From assembly GCA_029168955.1 (NCBI GenBank), contig JAPDOI010000707.1:240584-304583 (forward strand): a stretch of DNA of 64,000 bases. Reading direction: 5' to 3'. A program made the position numbers and the translations under genes. The DNA comes from Aplectana chamaeleonis. Its lineage: Eukaryota > Nematoda > Chromadorea > Rhabditida > Cosmocercidae. Every line of letters begins with the position of its first letter. The first letter of the stretch is position 1. Of this stretch, positions 1 through 9,842 are shown one piece after another. Under the pieces are notes generated by a model. It saw only the letters and a program-made list of their open reading frames with translations, was not told the DNA's origin and did no database searches.

Positions 1-620
1 GTTTTCGTAACACATGTCCAACCTTTCAAGAAGTTCCGAGCTTGTTCAATGATGGATTCTTAGAATTCAACCTGCTTAGATTGAGAGATTGTTCCATCTA
101 CACCCAATTTATGGAGAAAGCATAGAATTTGCTATTATTAGTCGTACAAATTCTACTCAAAATTTCGCGGCTTTTTCCGTTTTTTTAAACTTTTTATTCG
201 CAATTCGTTCGAAATTTCGCGGCTTTTTTTCGGTTTTTTTTTATTTTGTACGCCTGTTTTCGAGAAATTATCGCAAAAATGGTTTCCCTCAAATTTGTAG
301 AATATTAAAAAATCTTTGTTCAGGAAAAGTTACTCCACAGTTTCTATCGAGTGGGTCTTTCTAGAGCTTGTTCTAAATTTTCTCGAACTCTATCAAAAAA
401 ATCCGAAATTTTGAAAAAATTTAGATTACTTTCGAAAGTCGTTCGTTCGAATTTTTTCATTTTTCGTTCGTTCGAAAATATTTCGAACGAGAATTTTTCA
501 AATTTCGTTCGTTCGACATTTTTCTTGAATTTATACTACTATACTGTATACGGAACCATTCCTGCATCAAACCAGAGGTGGAAATTACAGAAATGAATAG
601 GTTACATATCTTCTCTTGAA
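1..620. repeat. T-rich low-complexity stretch with TTCGTTCGTTCGA motifs
   Basis: Pyrimidine-rich DNA without a convincing gene. The motif CGTTCGTTCGA or its complement recurs between about 430 and 520, and TTTCGCGGC-containing T tracts recur between 165 and 230. The short ORFs here translate to Phe/Ser/Arg-rich low-complexity peptides and are not called. Confidence 0.5.
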
Positions 621-694
621 TCGTTCCACTCGTACGTACGTGATAGTCCAGTCATACTCATGCCTAACCATAGACGAGTTCTCTAGTGTCTGAG

Positions 695-916
695 TCATAG
701 AGTCAGCTGTATTCGTTGGAAAAGGCGTTTAAATATTTGCTTTGCTTTGCATTCCGATTTGAAGGGGATGACGCAAGTGGTGACGTAAACTTCTCCTAAG
801 GATATGCCATATGGCACTGTTTCTGGAGGAATTTTTGGTCTGAATAAACTCTTATGGACTGCTTCGAGCAATCTATCCCGTTTTTGGAGTGATGCATATG
901 GGTAATCGAATCGCAT
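695..916 (-). CDS. hypothetical small protein or exon, 73 aa
   Basis: An ATG-initiated frame with mixed amino-acid composition, beginning MRFDYPYASLQKRDRLLEAV and ending in a basic tail (KQIFKRLFQRIQLTL). The frame is open ten codons upstream of the ATG to a TAG. I do not recognise a family. There is no clear polyadenylation signal or splice site next to it, so it may be a lone exon, a relic or chance. The next minus-strand candidate lies about 160 bp upstream on the same strand. Confidence 0.25.
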   Translation of the reverse strand: MRFDYPYASLQKRDRLLEAVHKSLFRPKIPPETVPYGISLGEVYVTTCVIPFKSECKAKQIFKRLFQRIQLTL

Positions 917-1078
917 CTTTTCTCTTCCATGACATATGTTGCCGATCTAGCTGTTAGATTGTGATCGTGCTCCAATTCATTCCTTATTGAATTTTGGAAA
1001 GAGTTTATTAGGGTTATGTACCTATTTATTTGAAATCTAGCATCGAATGTCCCTGTTCACTGATTAATGCTTGGTATA

Positions 1079-1321
1079 TCACTCGAAGATTTCATTGGTG
1101 GGTAAAATGTTGCAATTAACTGGAATGCAGTAACTCGCTATAATTAGCGCCTCGCTCGCTCGTTTTAGTAGGTTCCGATGACGACAGGTAGAGCTGCAGC
1201 GACCGGTGAGTGAATTCCGGGCATCAGCCTTGACGCGGCGACAAAATTGTTTTCGAACATTATCGTCGCTCGCTAGCTCTGACGCATACGTCAGAACACT
1301 GCGGTCCCCAGTCGTCGCCAT
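1079..1321 (-). CDS. hypothetical small protein or exon, 80 aa
   Basis: An ATG start (MATTGDRSVLTYASELASDD) followed by an alanine/arginine-rich sequence with six cysteines and a natural-looking composition. The opposite strand is also open for about 70 codons, so strand choice is uncertain. It abuts the hairpin repeat at about 1345. No family is recognised. It could belong with the downstream minus-strand ORF at 695-916, but I found no phase-compatible intron joining them. Confidence 0.2.
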   Translation of the reverse strand: MATTGDRSVLTYASELASDDNVRKQFCRRVKADARNSLTGRCSSTCRHRNLLKRASEALIIASYCIPVNCNILPTNEIFE

Positions 1322-1344
1322 TCACACAGCTTCGGTCGCCGTCG

Positions 1345-1490
1345 TCGCTGAATCGCACTGGTCCTTTGCGTTCCTTATTGTGAGTTGGCGCAAACACGGT
1401 GCAAGTGTGTTATAACTTATGCGCTCCGAGTTTACGCCAACACACAAGAAGGAGCGCAAAGTATCAGTGCGATCCGTGCCGACTGCAAGC
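1345..1490. repeat. hairpin repeat family P, copy 1
   Basis: Inverted arms around TTGGCGCAAACACGG and its partner CCGAGTTTACGCCAA, flanked by further pairing GCAC..TTTGCGTTCC / GGAGCGCAAAG..GTGC. It is related to copies at 6848, 15150, 21815 and 37785. Confidence 0.7.
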
Positions 1491-1629
1491 GGTATTGCAT
1501 CCCCCGCGTTGATAGTCGCTGCAAGCAGACTCTGCAGACTCCCTATGTCATCGGCAATATAGGCGACATAGCAACTCGCTTACAAGGGGGGGGGGTTGCA
1601 CACATGAGATGGAGTTTCGAGATGCCACT

Positions 1630-2054
1630 TTAAATGCAGTGTTCACGATAAATTTCTTTTCCGATAACTCCACGTTCTGTTGCCCTATATAACAAGGCAT
1701 GCTTGAAAAGGACACGAAATATGCGTTTTCGAGCCAAAATAGGCCCTCTCTTGTTTACGTTGATTTTTGATCGTGGAGGAATTGACCGCTAGAAGGATGA
1801 TACCTATCAGTGCAATGAAGCGATCAGCTCTTTTATCAGCACTTCCTTCACTTGATCATTCCTGTAATCTGAATCTTCATTTGTTCATTACGAGGGGCGA
1901 ATCTGGGGCACCAAAACGCTTGTTTGCAGCGTTATTTTGCCGCTCTTGACTCGTTTTCTACCGTTCTTTCGACACTGAGAGCCTAGAATCCTTCTCGCCT
2001 ATCATTTCACTGTGGAAAGTCAACGAGGATGATCATCGTGAACGCTGCCTTTAA
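1630..2054. mobile_element. TTAA-target inverted-repeat element, family F (copy 1)
   Basis: It begins TTAA-ATGCAGTGTTCACGAT and ends ATCGTGAACGCTGCCT-TTAA, i.e. an imperfect terminal inverted repeat flanked by TTAA on both sides. At about 425 bp with no transposase ORF it is a non-autonomous element. TTAA duplication is the hallmark of piggyBac-type integration, so membership of that superfamily is inferred from the target site only. Confidence 0.65.
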
Positions 2055-2139
2055 TATGTTTTAGGGGGAGCACAGTGCTCCAATATTGTACTCAGGATCG
2101 GCTTAATGCCTCAGAGATTCACAGAATTCTAAAGTGGGC

Positions 2140-2810
2140 ATTTCCAGAACTTTACCAATAGAAAAGGAGTACACGAATAACAATTTTTAGGGCGCTCTAA
2201 AAATTGTCTCGCATTGAGCTTAAAACTTGTTTCTGGAGGTTGTTTTGGGTGCTGATTATGAACCTGAGACCCATTTGTCAATATTTTAAAAAGTACGTTG
2301 GATTTGGTCCGAAGCTTCGAAGTGGGGGAAGTTTTGCTGCCCAAACGCGACGTTTGACGATTTCGAGTATCCTACGACCAAATCGCCTCAAGACTTACAT
2401 AGGGGCTATCCGGGCTGCCCAACACGAATCTACAACCCGTTTATCGATTGTCGATAAATTACAGTAGGTTACGGTGGGTACACGGTAGCTCGGTCAAAGT
2501 CTCAGATTTGACTCAAAATTTCTTTGTGGGTGTTACTTGGATCGCTGAACACGAATTTGTGGTCCATTTTTCGATTTTCGAAATTTTAAGGTAGGTATCG
2601 CCTGTTAAAACGCTCTCTGCCTAGCGTAACCTACAGTAAACCTAAGTCTGGCGCGGAGTAGACCCCAGATTCGGGTTCAGCGCCCTAAATAACCCCCAGG
2701 TGAAAGTTTTGAGCCAAATCCAACAAAATTTTTCTGAACGCCACAAAAATTCCCTGAAGCCCTTACCTTTTTTTTTGAAGCAATAAAAATGCCGTTTTTG
2801 GAATCCCCTT
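2140..2810. repeat. dispersed repeat block (R family, then A-family-like)
   Basis: 2140-2400 is homologous, in the same orientation, to 11290-11540; shared landmarks include GAGGTTGTTTTGGGTGCTGA and GCGACNTTTGACGATTTCGA. 2400-2800 resembles the internal part of element A (for example GTAACCTACAGTAAACCT, also at 18540 and 39620). No coding sequence is supported here. Confidence 0.6.
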
Positions 2811-2929
2811 CGCCATTTAGTCTATTTCAAGCACGGATCATTTATATACTCTCACAGACCTACAGCAATGACAACATGATTTTCCAAATTGCCTCCGTAA
2901 GGTAACAAGCCTCCCTTGTTAGATTGCTG

Positions 2930-3170
2930 AAGGCGTGGAGTGAATACACTCCGTTACATGAATATGCGAACACCCCCGAATTTGCAGTTTCTGGAACTTC
3001 CAGTAACTCTTGAGCTAAGAAAGTGTCACCACTGTTTTCTCGACCCCGAAAACCGTAGTTTCGTTTATGATGAGCTCTTTTGGCGATACTTTACACATCT
3101 GGAAGACTTGGACATGAATTTTTACCGTTCCATAAATATACGAACACTTACAAAAAACTGCAGGTTTAGT
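2930..3170. repeat. left block of an inverted repeat pair (partner 8770-8985)
   Basis: The reverse complement of this block matches 8770-8985: both contain TATATTTATGGAACGG, ACGGTTTTCNGGGTCG, AAAACAGTGGT, AATTCGGGGGT and AACGGAGTGTATNC in the same order. The 92-aa ORF across 2940-3218 is a by-product of the repeat. Confidence 0.7.
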
Positions 3171-3747
3171 GGCGAATATTGGAAAACTATCTTCAATAAC
3201 TTTTCAGTATCAGGCTAATCTATCATTGAGAAAAACAACATTGGATATTCTGTTAGCTACGCAGTGGGAAAACTTTTTGAGCAGGACTTGATCGTGACTG
3301 CTCCATGTATCGAAAAATGCGAACTTCAACTTGCTCAAGTCGCTGTACTTCCTCCAATTTGCATGATTTTGTTCGGCTGTGGTACCCTACAGGTTTTCTA
3401 TAAGATTCAGGTTCAGAATGACCGCAGGACAAAGAGGAGCAAAATTTTCCGTCTCTAGCCACGACATGAAGAAAGGGTGGCAGAAATGGATGCTGAAACT
3501 GGCTTGGACATACCAGAAACCCTTACGTCTCCTATAGCGTGCAAGGTGACCTCACAAGACTTGTTGATACTTCGCGAAGTCCAATCTACAACTCTGAGAA
3601 GCAGCACCAACCGTGCTGCCGCTGCGTTATGTCGCTTTGAGCACTGCGCTTCCTTCTTCGGAACTTCTCCAACCAGAAAATGCTGGTTCCTTCCTCAGAT
3701 CACCAAGTAGTATCGCTTTCAGCCAACTCCACCCAAAATGAAAGTTT
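3171..3747. other. no supported gene
   Basis: Short ORFs occur on both strands (for example 3253-3462 minus and 3477-3710 plus). They overlap and I cannot choose between them. No repeat or RNA structure was seen. Confidence 0.4.
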
Positions 3748-4131
3748 TTAATCAGCAAACATTAATTGAAATCCTTTCTCAAATTTTAGGGGCTTTAATT
3801 GAATTCGACCCAAGGAGTGAAACTTGTTCCCATTCTTGCTCGCGTTCAGACGAGTGAATTGTGACCTAGCGGTTTCATGGTGCTCCTCTGAGCAAGAGGC
3901 CCTGTCTGGAGTCCATCGATCAAGGAACACTTCGTTCCGAAGCGCTGCATGAACAATCTTGGATGACGCTGGAGTCAAACAGCATGCAGCTCGAAACTCT
4001 TCCTGAAACGTGGAGTTGATCCTGTCACAAGAAAGACCCAGAACTGCATGCGTTCTATGAGGGTCAGAAATCTGCAGAAATGGAAAAATGCAGGCAGCGC
4101 AGCGCTCCGATTGACCAGCAACTTGCCGCAC
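3748..4131 (-). CDS. hypothetical ORF, 127 aa, possibly an exon or transposon-derived
   Basis: The longest non-repetitive minus-strand frame in the first 10 kb. It is Cys/His/Arg-rich with natural composition (CAACIFPFLQ, then DPHRTHAVLGLSCDRI, then SKIVHAALRNEVFLDRW). The listed start is not tied to a splice or promoter signal. It lies between the two halves of an inverted-repeat block (2930-3170 and 4150-4450), so it may be cargo or a relic of a mobile element. No domain is recognised. Confidence 0.25.
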   Translation of the reverse strand: MRQVAGQSERCAACIFPFLQISDPHRTHAVLGLSCDRINSTFQEEFRAACCLTPASSKIVHAALRNEVFLDRWTPDRASCSEEHHETARSQFTRLNASKNGNKFHSLGRIQLKPLKFEKGFQLMFAD

Positions 4132-4149
4132 ACCTTGTCTGCCGACTGC

Positions 4150-4450
4150 CGATACATTCCATCCGACGGAGTCGGTTTCGGATATCCGGGTCGGATAATC
4201 CGCTCGGATAATTATCCCAAATCCGATCCGACGTCAAAATGGCGGCTTCGGATTGATCCGAAATCCGATCAGACGAAAAAACACGATATCCGAAGTATCC
4301 GACATCCGGAAAAGTGAAATTCGAAGGATCCGATCAGAAAACCAGATAATCGGATAGACAAACAGTTAAAACGGATAATCAATCGGATCAAAATCGGATA
4401 ACTTTGGATGAAAATCGGATAATTTCGGATAAAACCGGATAAAATTGCGT
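4150..4450. repeat. CGGAT/ATCCG-rich simple repeat, left copy
   Basis: Dense degenerate repetition of CGGATA/ATCCGA. The boundary TACATTCCATCCGAYGG is found in opposite orientation at about 8600, where a similar CGGAT-rich block lies (8395-8620). Together with 2930-3170 this makes a two-part inverted arrangement about 5 kb apart. Confidence 0.6.
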
Positions 4451-4717
4451 TCATTCCTCTCAATTTAACAATCGCGCCCTAAAGGTAAGCCCTGACCCAA
4501 TGACCACTGTTTGTGCTTTGTCCGTGAAATGAAATCAATTTCCGTCGACACGACGCAATTGTCGGTGATGTGCGTCTGTGTTTTACGCGCCCACGTGTAC
4601 ATTGACGCGTTTTCGGCGCCAAAATTGAAATTTCGAAATCCAGAAGGTTATTTCATATACTATTCTTCTTCACTTTTCATCTACTATTCTTCTTCACGGT
4701 CCTGAGAGAGCATGGCA
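4451..4717. other. no supported gene; one short duplication
   Basis: It contains a roughly 25-bp direct duplication (CTACTATTCTTCTTCAC twice, about 4655-4700). A 64-aa plus-strand ORF runs through it and is not supported otherwise. Confidence 0.4.
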
Positions 4718-5137
4718 TCAGAGGCGCAGAAAGTTGGCAACCTCACACGGCTTGCACCATAAATCTTGAGCAGACAGGGTTGTGGGTCTGACCAGACATG
4801 AAAATAGATGCAATGAGCCATATCCAACAAGTTGGCAATCAGGACATTTATCGGGGACTGACTGGTCAATCCTGTGTTCTTAAGCCTTGACGTAAGTAGA
4901 ATGATCACTTCGTAGACCTGTTAAGATGGTTCGAGTACACCTGGGCAGGCCAGTTTCACTATCATCGACTCGAGGAGGCACACCGCCATATATGGTATTG
5001 AGCTGAGCAGCAGACAAGTATACTGTCACGAAACGTGTATGCTCAGCCATCTGCAGTCCTCTACGCAAGAGCTCGTAGGTAGCCCAACGTTGATGGTCAA
5101 CAGCAGACAGGGCAGCATAGAACGGTGTGCGTATGGT
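4718..5137 (-). pseudogene. C-terminal remnant of non-LTR retrotransposon polyprotein (reverse transcriptase ORF)
   Basis: Read on the minus strand, about 139 codons are open with a single in-frame TAA (4880-4882), after which the same frame resumes. Motifs in order: LPRCTRTILTGLRS; HRIDQSVPDKCPDC; a Cys-His-Cys cluster (CPDC...HLFSC); RPTTLSAQDLWCKP; and VANFLRL followed by a stop. This block (LPR-TR..L..LRS, then CP.C...HLF.C, PT.L...LW..P...A.FL, stop) is the typical end of Jockey-like non-LTR retrotransposon ORF2 proteins, downstream of the RT/RNase H regions. No RT catalytic YADD box or upstream domains are present, so this is a 5'-truncated copy carrying a nonsense mutation. The terminal stop appears natural. 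Confidence 0.75.
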
Positions 5138-5328
5138 CGATCACTGGAGGGGGGGGGGCGAACACACGTGGCATGTTAGCCGCGACGAACACACGTGGCA
5201 CGCACGGAAGCGAGGAGGTAATGATAGTCATGAATATCGACCAAGTGATGCCACGTTAGATCACTGAGCCGCGGCTATCCCCATCCAGTGATCGACGGTC
5301 TGTTGCGACGTTGGGGGCCGGATGATAG
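5138..5328. other. short gap with a small direct repeat
   Basis: It holds a run of ten G and a twice-repeated CGAACACACGTGGCA (about 5160-5205). No gene was seen. Confidence 0.4.
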
Positions 5329-5343
5329 GAGGGAACGGTTGGG

Positions 5344-6080
5344 ATGGGTCGGGTTCTTGACGATGCCAATGAGGAACTGCTGAGACTGCAACAAGAAGAG
5401 CTGCTTGACGGGGAGCAGGCCGGTTTCTTGGTGGAGATGGTGGATAGGCGTCGATTTGTGGCATACTGTAACGAGCCTGAGTGCAGTATTCTGTGCTCGC
5501 TGCAGTCTGCATCAAGAGCTTTCACTCAGGCACTCGAGGGGGGCAAGCCTCGTTCATTTTCGCACAAGGGGGTCAGCCTTGAACTGTATTTGTGGGCGGA
5601 GACTTGAGAGGGACGGCGCTCAGACCACCGTTGAGCCAGCCCTCTGCACCGCGACGCGACTGTTGGGATTCGAGCAGGTTTTCAACGGTGGAGCACACAA
5701 TCTCAACCCTCGTTTTCGTCATTTGTTTCACCACTTCATTCTTCTTCTTCTGCTTTCACAACTCCGAATCAAAATTCCGTTTTTTCTTCTCAGTAGATGT
5801 GTTGAACCATTCATTTGCATTGTATTCAGGGCACTATTCCACCTTCCGATATGCTTTTGTTTGTTGGATCTCCGTCTGTCTTGCCGAGATGAAAGAAGGC
5901 CACTCCTCCAGAAACGATCCGACGTAGCTACGTGGAAGACGGATTCGTGGAGCCATCAGCTCATCAATAGGTATTTTTGTACCTTTCCTTCACAGCCCTT
6001 AGCCACCACTTAAAACTTTGATTTTCAGGAACGATGTGCGCGATTACAAGTGCGCCGTCGTTAATAGTGGCTGTGACTAG
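5344..6080 (+). CDS. candidate three-exon gene, about 146 aa, function unknown
   Basis: Exon 1 (5344-5591) starts ATGGGTCGGGTT and encodes an acidic, leucine-rich helix-like segment (VLDDANEELLRLQQEELLDG), then VDRRRFVAYCNEPECSIL. A GT donor at 5592 (or 5586) and the acceptor TGTATTCAG ending at 5829 join in phase to exon 2 (5830-5970), which encodes SCRDERRPLLQKRSDV and is the only frame open through it. Intron 2 (5971-6028, 58 nt) starts GTATTTTTG, ends GATTTTCAG and joins in phase to NDVRDYKCAVVNSGCD and a stop (6078-6080). Intron sizes and ends fit nematode genes. Intron 1 (about 240 nt) is the weak link. No family is recognised; the nearby retrotransposon remnant is on the opposite strand. 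Confidence 0.4.
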
Positions 6081-6410
6081 ACAGCTCAGAAGGTAGTTTC
6101 CTTTGCAGTGAGGTTTCTTATGCAGTCTTTCTGATGAAGATAGTCTTATTGCAGGACTACGGAGGTAACTTTGGGACGACCCGCGGAACTTTGGCATACA
6201 CTCGCATCGTTATGCTCTACATGTTGTTTTTCCTTTTTCGTAGATCTACTACATTCCTATTATTCCTTTGTGTTGACATCTGAACCGTGGGAGTTGCGAT
6301 TTTGTTTTTTTTTACGTGAGCTGGTTTCCACAGATTATTGATTCATCGGATTTAACGATTTTCATAAACATAGACTCAATGTGTGTTATTAAAGGTTACT
6401 TTTCAGTGAA
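6081..6410. other. no supported gene
   Basis: A 77-aa minus-strand ORF (5964-6197) overlaps the plus-strand model above and is taken as its shadow. The rest is AT-rich, ending in an acceptor-like TTACTTTTCAG at 6397-6406. Confidence 0.35.
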
Positions 6411-6545
6411 ATGGAAACTAAGAAGATTGTGGAAGCCGCCTCACTTTGTACGACTGTGAATATTTGTGTAAACTTCCATTTAAGTGAAGAGTATTCCGAT
6501 AATTGTAATAAATATCAGTATTTCTCAAGGGGTTTACTAGTGTAA
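6411..6545 (+). CDS. small ORF (44 aa) directly after a splice-leader-type acceptor
   Basis: ATG (6411-6413) lies five bases after TTACTTTTCAG, the spacing expected when a spliced leader is joined just upstream of a start codon. The frame reads METKKIVEAASLCTT and continues to a TAA at 6543. An AATAAA occurs inside the frame (about 6507), so this may instead be a first exon. No family is recognised. Confidence 0.2.
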   Translation: METKKIVEAASLCTTVNICVNFHLSEEYSDNCNKYQYFSRGLLV

Positions 6546-6847
6546 TCAGGGTGGAAGTCGTCCTGAACGGCGAGGAAGCGATGAGAACGAAGCAAATTCT
6601 AGGGCGCCTAAATATTGGCTTTGGGCTGACCCGCGTAACCACTGCGGGTGAGAACCGCGGTGGGACGGTCCCGCCGCGAAGAGATGATAGGGGCGCCAGC
6701 CTTGTTCCACTGGCACGCCAGCCTTGTCATGGAAGGGAGGCTGGCGTCCTGGTGGAAGTAGGGCTTGCCCCCCTCGAGTATCTGAGGTCCAAATGGGGGC
6801 ACCATATTTTAAAATAGGCAAAACCATGGCTCTATAACGTCGACGTG

Positions 6848-6975
6848 GATCGTGAAGAGACTTCGCGTTCACTGTTGAAGGCTGGCGCAAACTCGGTGCC
6901 ATATGCTATAACATAGGTGCGCCGAGTTCGCGCCAGCCTTCAACAGTGAACGCGAAGTCTCTTCACGATCCATGC
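6848..6975. repeat. hairpin repeat family P, copy 2 (near-perfect palindrome)
   Basis: About 53-bp arms from GGATCGTGAAGAGACTTCGC to its complement GCGAAGTCTCTTCACGATCC, with a 20-bp centre. Both arms carry the copy-specific GGCTGGCGC where other copies have GGTTGGCGC. The plus-strand sequence continues CATGCCGATGTTATGTT, shared with copy 4. Confidence 0.85.
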
Positions 6976-7075
6976 CGATGTTATGTTGTACGCAGAACTT
7001 CCTTTATGCTGCTCCAGGCGGTGCCAGCAAGGACACGCAGAATGTTGATACGTGAATTGGCTGTAGCAGCCTATT

Positions 7076-7322
7076 CTTCACTTCCGCACTGCCGTTCAGT
7101 CCGCAAAGTGCGCTTGATTGCGAAATCGTGCTGCGGCGCGGTTGCGAGTATCCTCAGACAGGGATGTGGGATCACCCGGGCGGTGGGATCACCCGGGCAC
7201 CAAAGGCCAAAAGCGCCCGGGTGATCCCACATCCTTGTCTGAGGATGTCGCGACCGCGCCGCAGCAAGATTTCGCAATCAGGGTGCACTTTGCGGACTGA
7301 ACGGCAGTGCGGAGGTGAACTG
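7076..7322. repeat. GC-rich long-arm palindrome
   Basis: Arms of roughly 100 bp pair CCGCACTGCCGTTCAGTCCG with CGGACTGAACGGCAGTGCGG, continuing inward through AGTGCGC/GTGCACT, GCTGCGGCGCGGT, CCTCAGACA and GTGGGATCACCCGGGC. The form is that of a miniature inverted-repeat element. The ORFs through it are artefacts of the palindrome. Confidence 0.8.
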
Positions 7323-7771
7323 TACCTGTGTTCTCGTGTAAACGTAGAGAGGGAACCAGGAAGGATGTTTTACACCTGTACTTGTATTTGTGAAAATCCC
7401 AGTCTTCCATTCAGTGGCGGAGAACCGGAACGTGTCATCCTTCGTCACGATTCTATGAGCACTCGTACCCGCCGCGATCATAGGTGATCCTTTATCTATC
7501 AAATAAGCCCACTCAGAAAAACAACTCTGTATAGAATAACAAATCCAGGTCAGTTACCATTCATATGTTGAAAGGGGAGGGAAACTCCGGATGTTGTGAA
7601 GTTAACGGTGGGTGAAACACCGAGCAGTGACGTCACCGCGGCGTGGCGGAACCCAGTTCTCGCGCAACGCCTTTGTCGCCCTATCATGAGTTCTATCTCT
7701 GCTTTTTTTCCGGACGCGCACAATAAAAAAAGCAGCCAAAATAATTCCTGAAGTTTGTGCTCGTAGTTTCT
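7323..7771. other. no supported gene
   Basis: A 92-aa minus-strand ORF (7550-7828) with a hydrophobic centre is present but competes with the plus-strand frame starting at 7772. Nothing else was seen. Confidence 0.35.
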
Positions 7772-8106
7772 ATGTCTCGTGCTGTGTACGGCCAGAGCAT
7801 TTTGCTTACGCCTCTGTTTGATTACCACGAGTGGTTTTTGGTTTCACTGTTGGAAATCCTGCGCGAGCAGCGGCGTGCCGCGGCCGACCCCTCGCTAGGA
7901 ATGCGACCCCAATTATTTAATTGCCCAGGATTCGCGGCGCTACATTACTTTCCAAACGTCAGACCTCAAAAAATTCTCTGTACCAACATGTAGTCATTGA
8001 GAAGTATGGGTGCAGTGAGGTCGAATCCGATTATGATGAAGCTGACTTGGATAGTGACGAATCTACTTTCGGAGAGGAGATGTGTCTGAAGACGACACCG
8101 AAATAG
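7772..8106 (+). CDS. candidate gene fragment, acidic C-terminus
   Basis: A 74-codon frame starts at ATG 7772 (MSRAVYGQSILLTPLFDYHE...LLEILREQRRAAADPSL). A second frame follows the acceptor-like ACCAACATGTAG at 7993 and encodes a strongly acidic tail (VESDYDEADLDSDESTF) to a TAG at 8104-8106. ATTAAA, a polyadenylation variant, lies about 35 nt downstream (about 8141). The two parts probably belong to one gene, but I could not fix the donor. No family is recognised. Confidence 0.25.
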
Positions 8107-8394
8107 TCGACTGAACGCGTCTCTTCAAATGCGCTGTACAATTAAAGCAACCATATCAGTCGAAGATCTCCAAACGAGTCTTGTTTTATGTTCACCACAA
8201 CAATTTGTCGTAATTTTTTTTCAATCTGAAGATTAACTAGTACCGGTCCAACTGCTCATGTCAACTATTACTTTAGAATTTCCCAAAATCGGTGATTTGC
8301 TTGTTTCTACGAACAATATATGAAGATTACATTTGGTTTTAGAATGGCATTTTCTTGAATACACGGAGTTGGATCCTCGGTACTACTGAAAATT
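8107..8394. other. AT-rich spacer, nothing seen
   Basis: No coding frame of note; an ATTAAA lies near 8141. Confidence 0.4.
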
Positions 8395-8985
8395 GTCCTT
8401 ATCCGTTTTTTTCATCCGAAGTATCCGGTGAATCCGATTTTATCCGATCGGATATCCGATAACCGATCCGGTCGGAAATTCTCGTTTCGGATAGGATCCG
8501 TTATCGGAATTTCTTGTTGGGGCCAGTGTCCGTTTTATCCGTTGAGTCGGTTTTGCGAAATCGGCAATATTTCAAAATCCGATCCGACGCGATTTCCGCC
8601 ATCGGATGGAATGTATACTGCCGACGTAGCGAGCCTGGCTCGCTGCTGTTCCCCTCGAAGCAGGGTGGAACCGTATGTCGTGATTGCATGTTGACCACTT
8701 ATGACCGGTCTATCAATGTCAAGCGTGGAATTAAAGTCTTCCCTAAGAAATCTTCGGGAAAAAATCACGATTTTGTATATTTATGGAACGGTTGAAAATC
8801 ATGTTCAGGTTCCGTAGGTGTATAAAATATGGGCAAGAAGGCCAAGTATGAACCAAGTTACGGTTTTCAGGGTCGCAGAAAACAGTGGTAGCATTTTTAT
8901 AGTTCGGGAATTGCTGCGACTTGCAGAAGCCTTAATTTCGGGGGTAATCGTATATTTATGGAACGGAGTGTATACATAACACTTG
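8395..8985. repeat. right partner of the inverted repeat pair (CGGAT-rich block plus 8770-8985)
   Basis: Its order (CGGAT-rich block, ATCGGATGGAATGTA boundary, about 150-bp spacer, then TATTTATGGAACGG...AACGGAGTGTATAC) is the mirror image of 2930-4450. In the left copy the spacer is about 980 bp and holds the ORF at 3748-4131. Confidence 0.7.
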
Positions 8986-9589
8986 TGGGAGTCGTGGATC
9001 GTTCATAACGAAGAACTAGGTTTCGTGTCGGGATAGTAGTGACAACAGTTTTGGATACATAGGTAGACTCAAGCTCCTGTCATGAATCCGAGGGCATTAT
9101 TTATTGCGAATTTAGCACTGGGATGGAAAATGGAGAGTTTTTGGGAGTATGAGACAATTTTTGGAGGCTTTTCGAAAGACACGTGGAGGAAGCAATCATC
9201 GAAAAAGACTTTAACTTTGTATCGAAAACAATATCAAAGTCAAATTTAGATTCTGGGTTATGCGAGCGGGACGGTTAGTGCTACGTTGCGTGTGAGCTTC
9301 CTCACCCTCCTCATCAGCTGATCAGACGAATTCCTTGAGTTTCTTGAGTTTTTTTTTCTCATTTATAGGTATCTTCCTACCTGTATTCAATTATTAAGTT
9401 CAGTGGTGAGGCTTTGTTTCTGAATGTTTGTTCTAGGATTAGCGGAAATCAAAGAAAAATTGACGTGATCGACTGATGTGGGCGAGGCGATTAGACTCTT
9501 ACGACAACATGCGTCGCATGCTGCAAGCGTGCGTCACAAACTAAATTTTGCTCCGAAATCTAGGAAATGCCTGCAAATAACTTGAACAG
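8986..9589. other. no supported gene
   Basis: Mixed-composition DNA with a T/G-rich tract (9345-9360). No ORF above about 50 codons looks coding. Confidence 0.4.
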
Positions 9590-9842
9590 TACAGGCCAAA
9601 AAACGGCAAATGTCTCACCGTCGACTGCGTACCACGCGCTGCGCGACCGCACGCGCGTCGGAAGCAGACGGGTTTTGCCGCCGCGCGACGCAGTTGTGGC
9701 CGCCGCGCGACGTTTCGGCCGCCGCGCGGCGGCCGAAACTCGTCGCGCGGCGGCCAAACCTCGTCTGCTTCCGACGCACGTGCGGTCGCGCAGCGCGTGG
9801 TACGCAGTCGACGGTGAGACATTGGCCGTTTTATGGCCTGTA
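9590..9842. mobile_element. palindromic TA-target miniature element (T1)
   Basis: TA-CAGGCCAAAAAACGGC at the left and GCCGTTTTATGGCCTG-TA at the right give a TA duplication and terminal inverted repeats that extend about 110 bp inward (TCTCACCGTCGACTGCGTAC, ACGCGCTGCGCGACCGCACG). The centre is very GC-rich (CCGCGCGGCGGCC). The TA target suggests a Tc1/mariner-type origin; no transposase is present. Confidence 0.75.

Noticed and set aside
5261..5525. Minus-strand Ser/Pro-rich ORFs opposite the 5344-5591 exon
   Set aside because: They read as shadows of the acidic, leucine-rich plus-strand frame (poly-Ser opposite Glu/Leu codons); the plus strand has in-phase introns.
6546..6902. Minus-strand YRAMVLPILKYGAPIW, resembling a motif downstream of non-LTR RT domains
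   Set aside because: The match is about 16 residues; the following residues do not resemble any retrotransposon protein and the upstream part is hairpin repeat P. Probably chance or a highly decayed relic.
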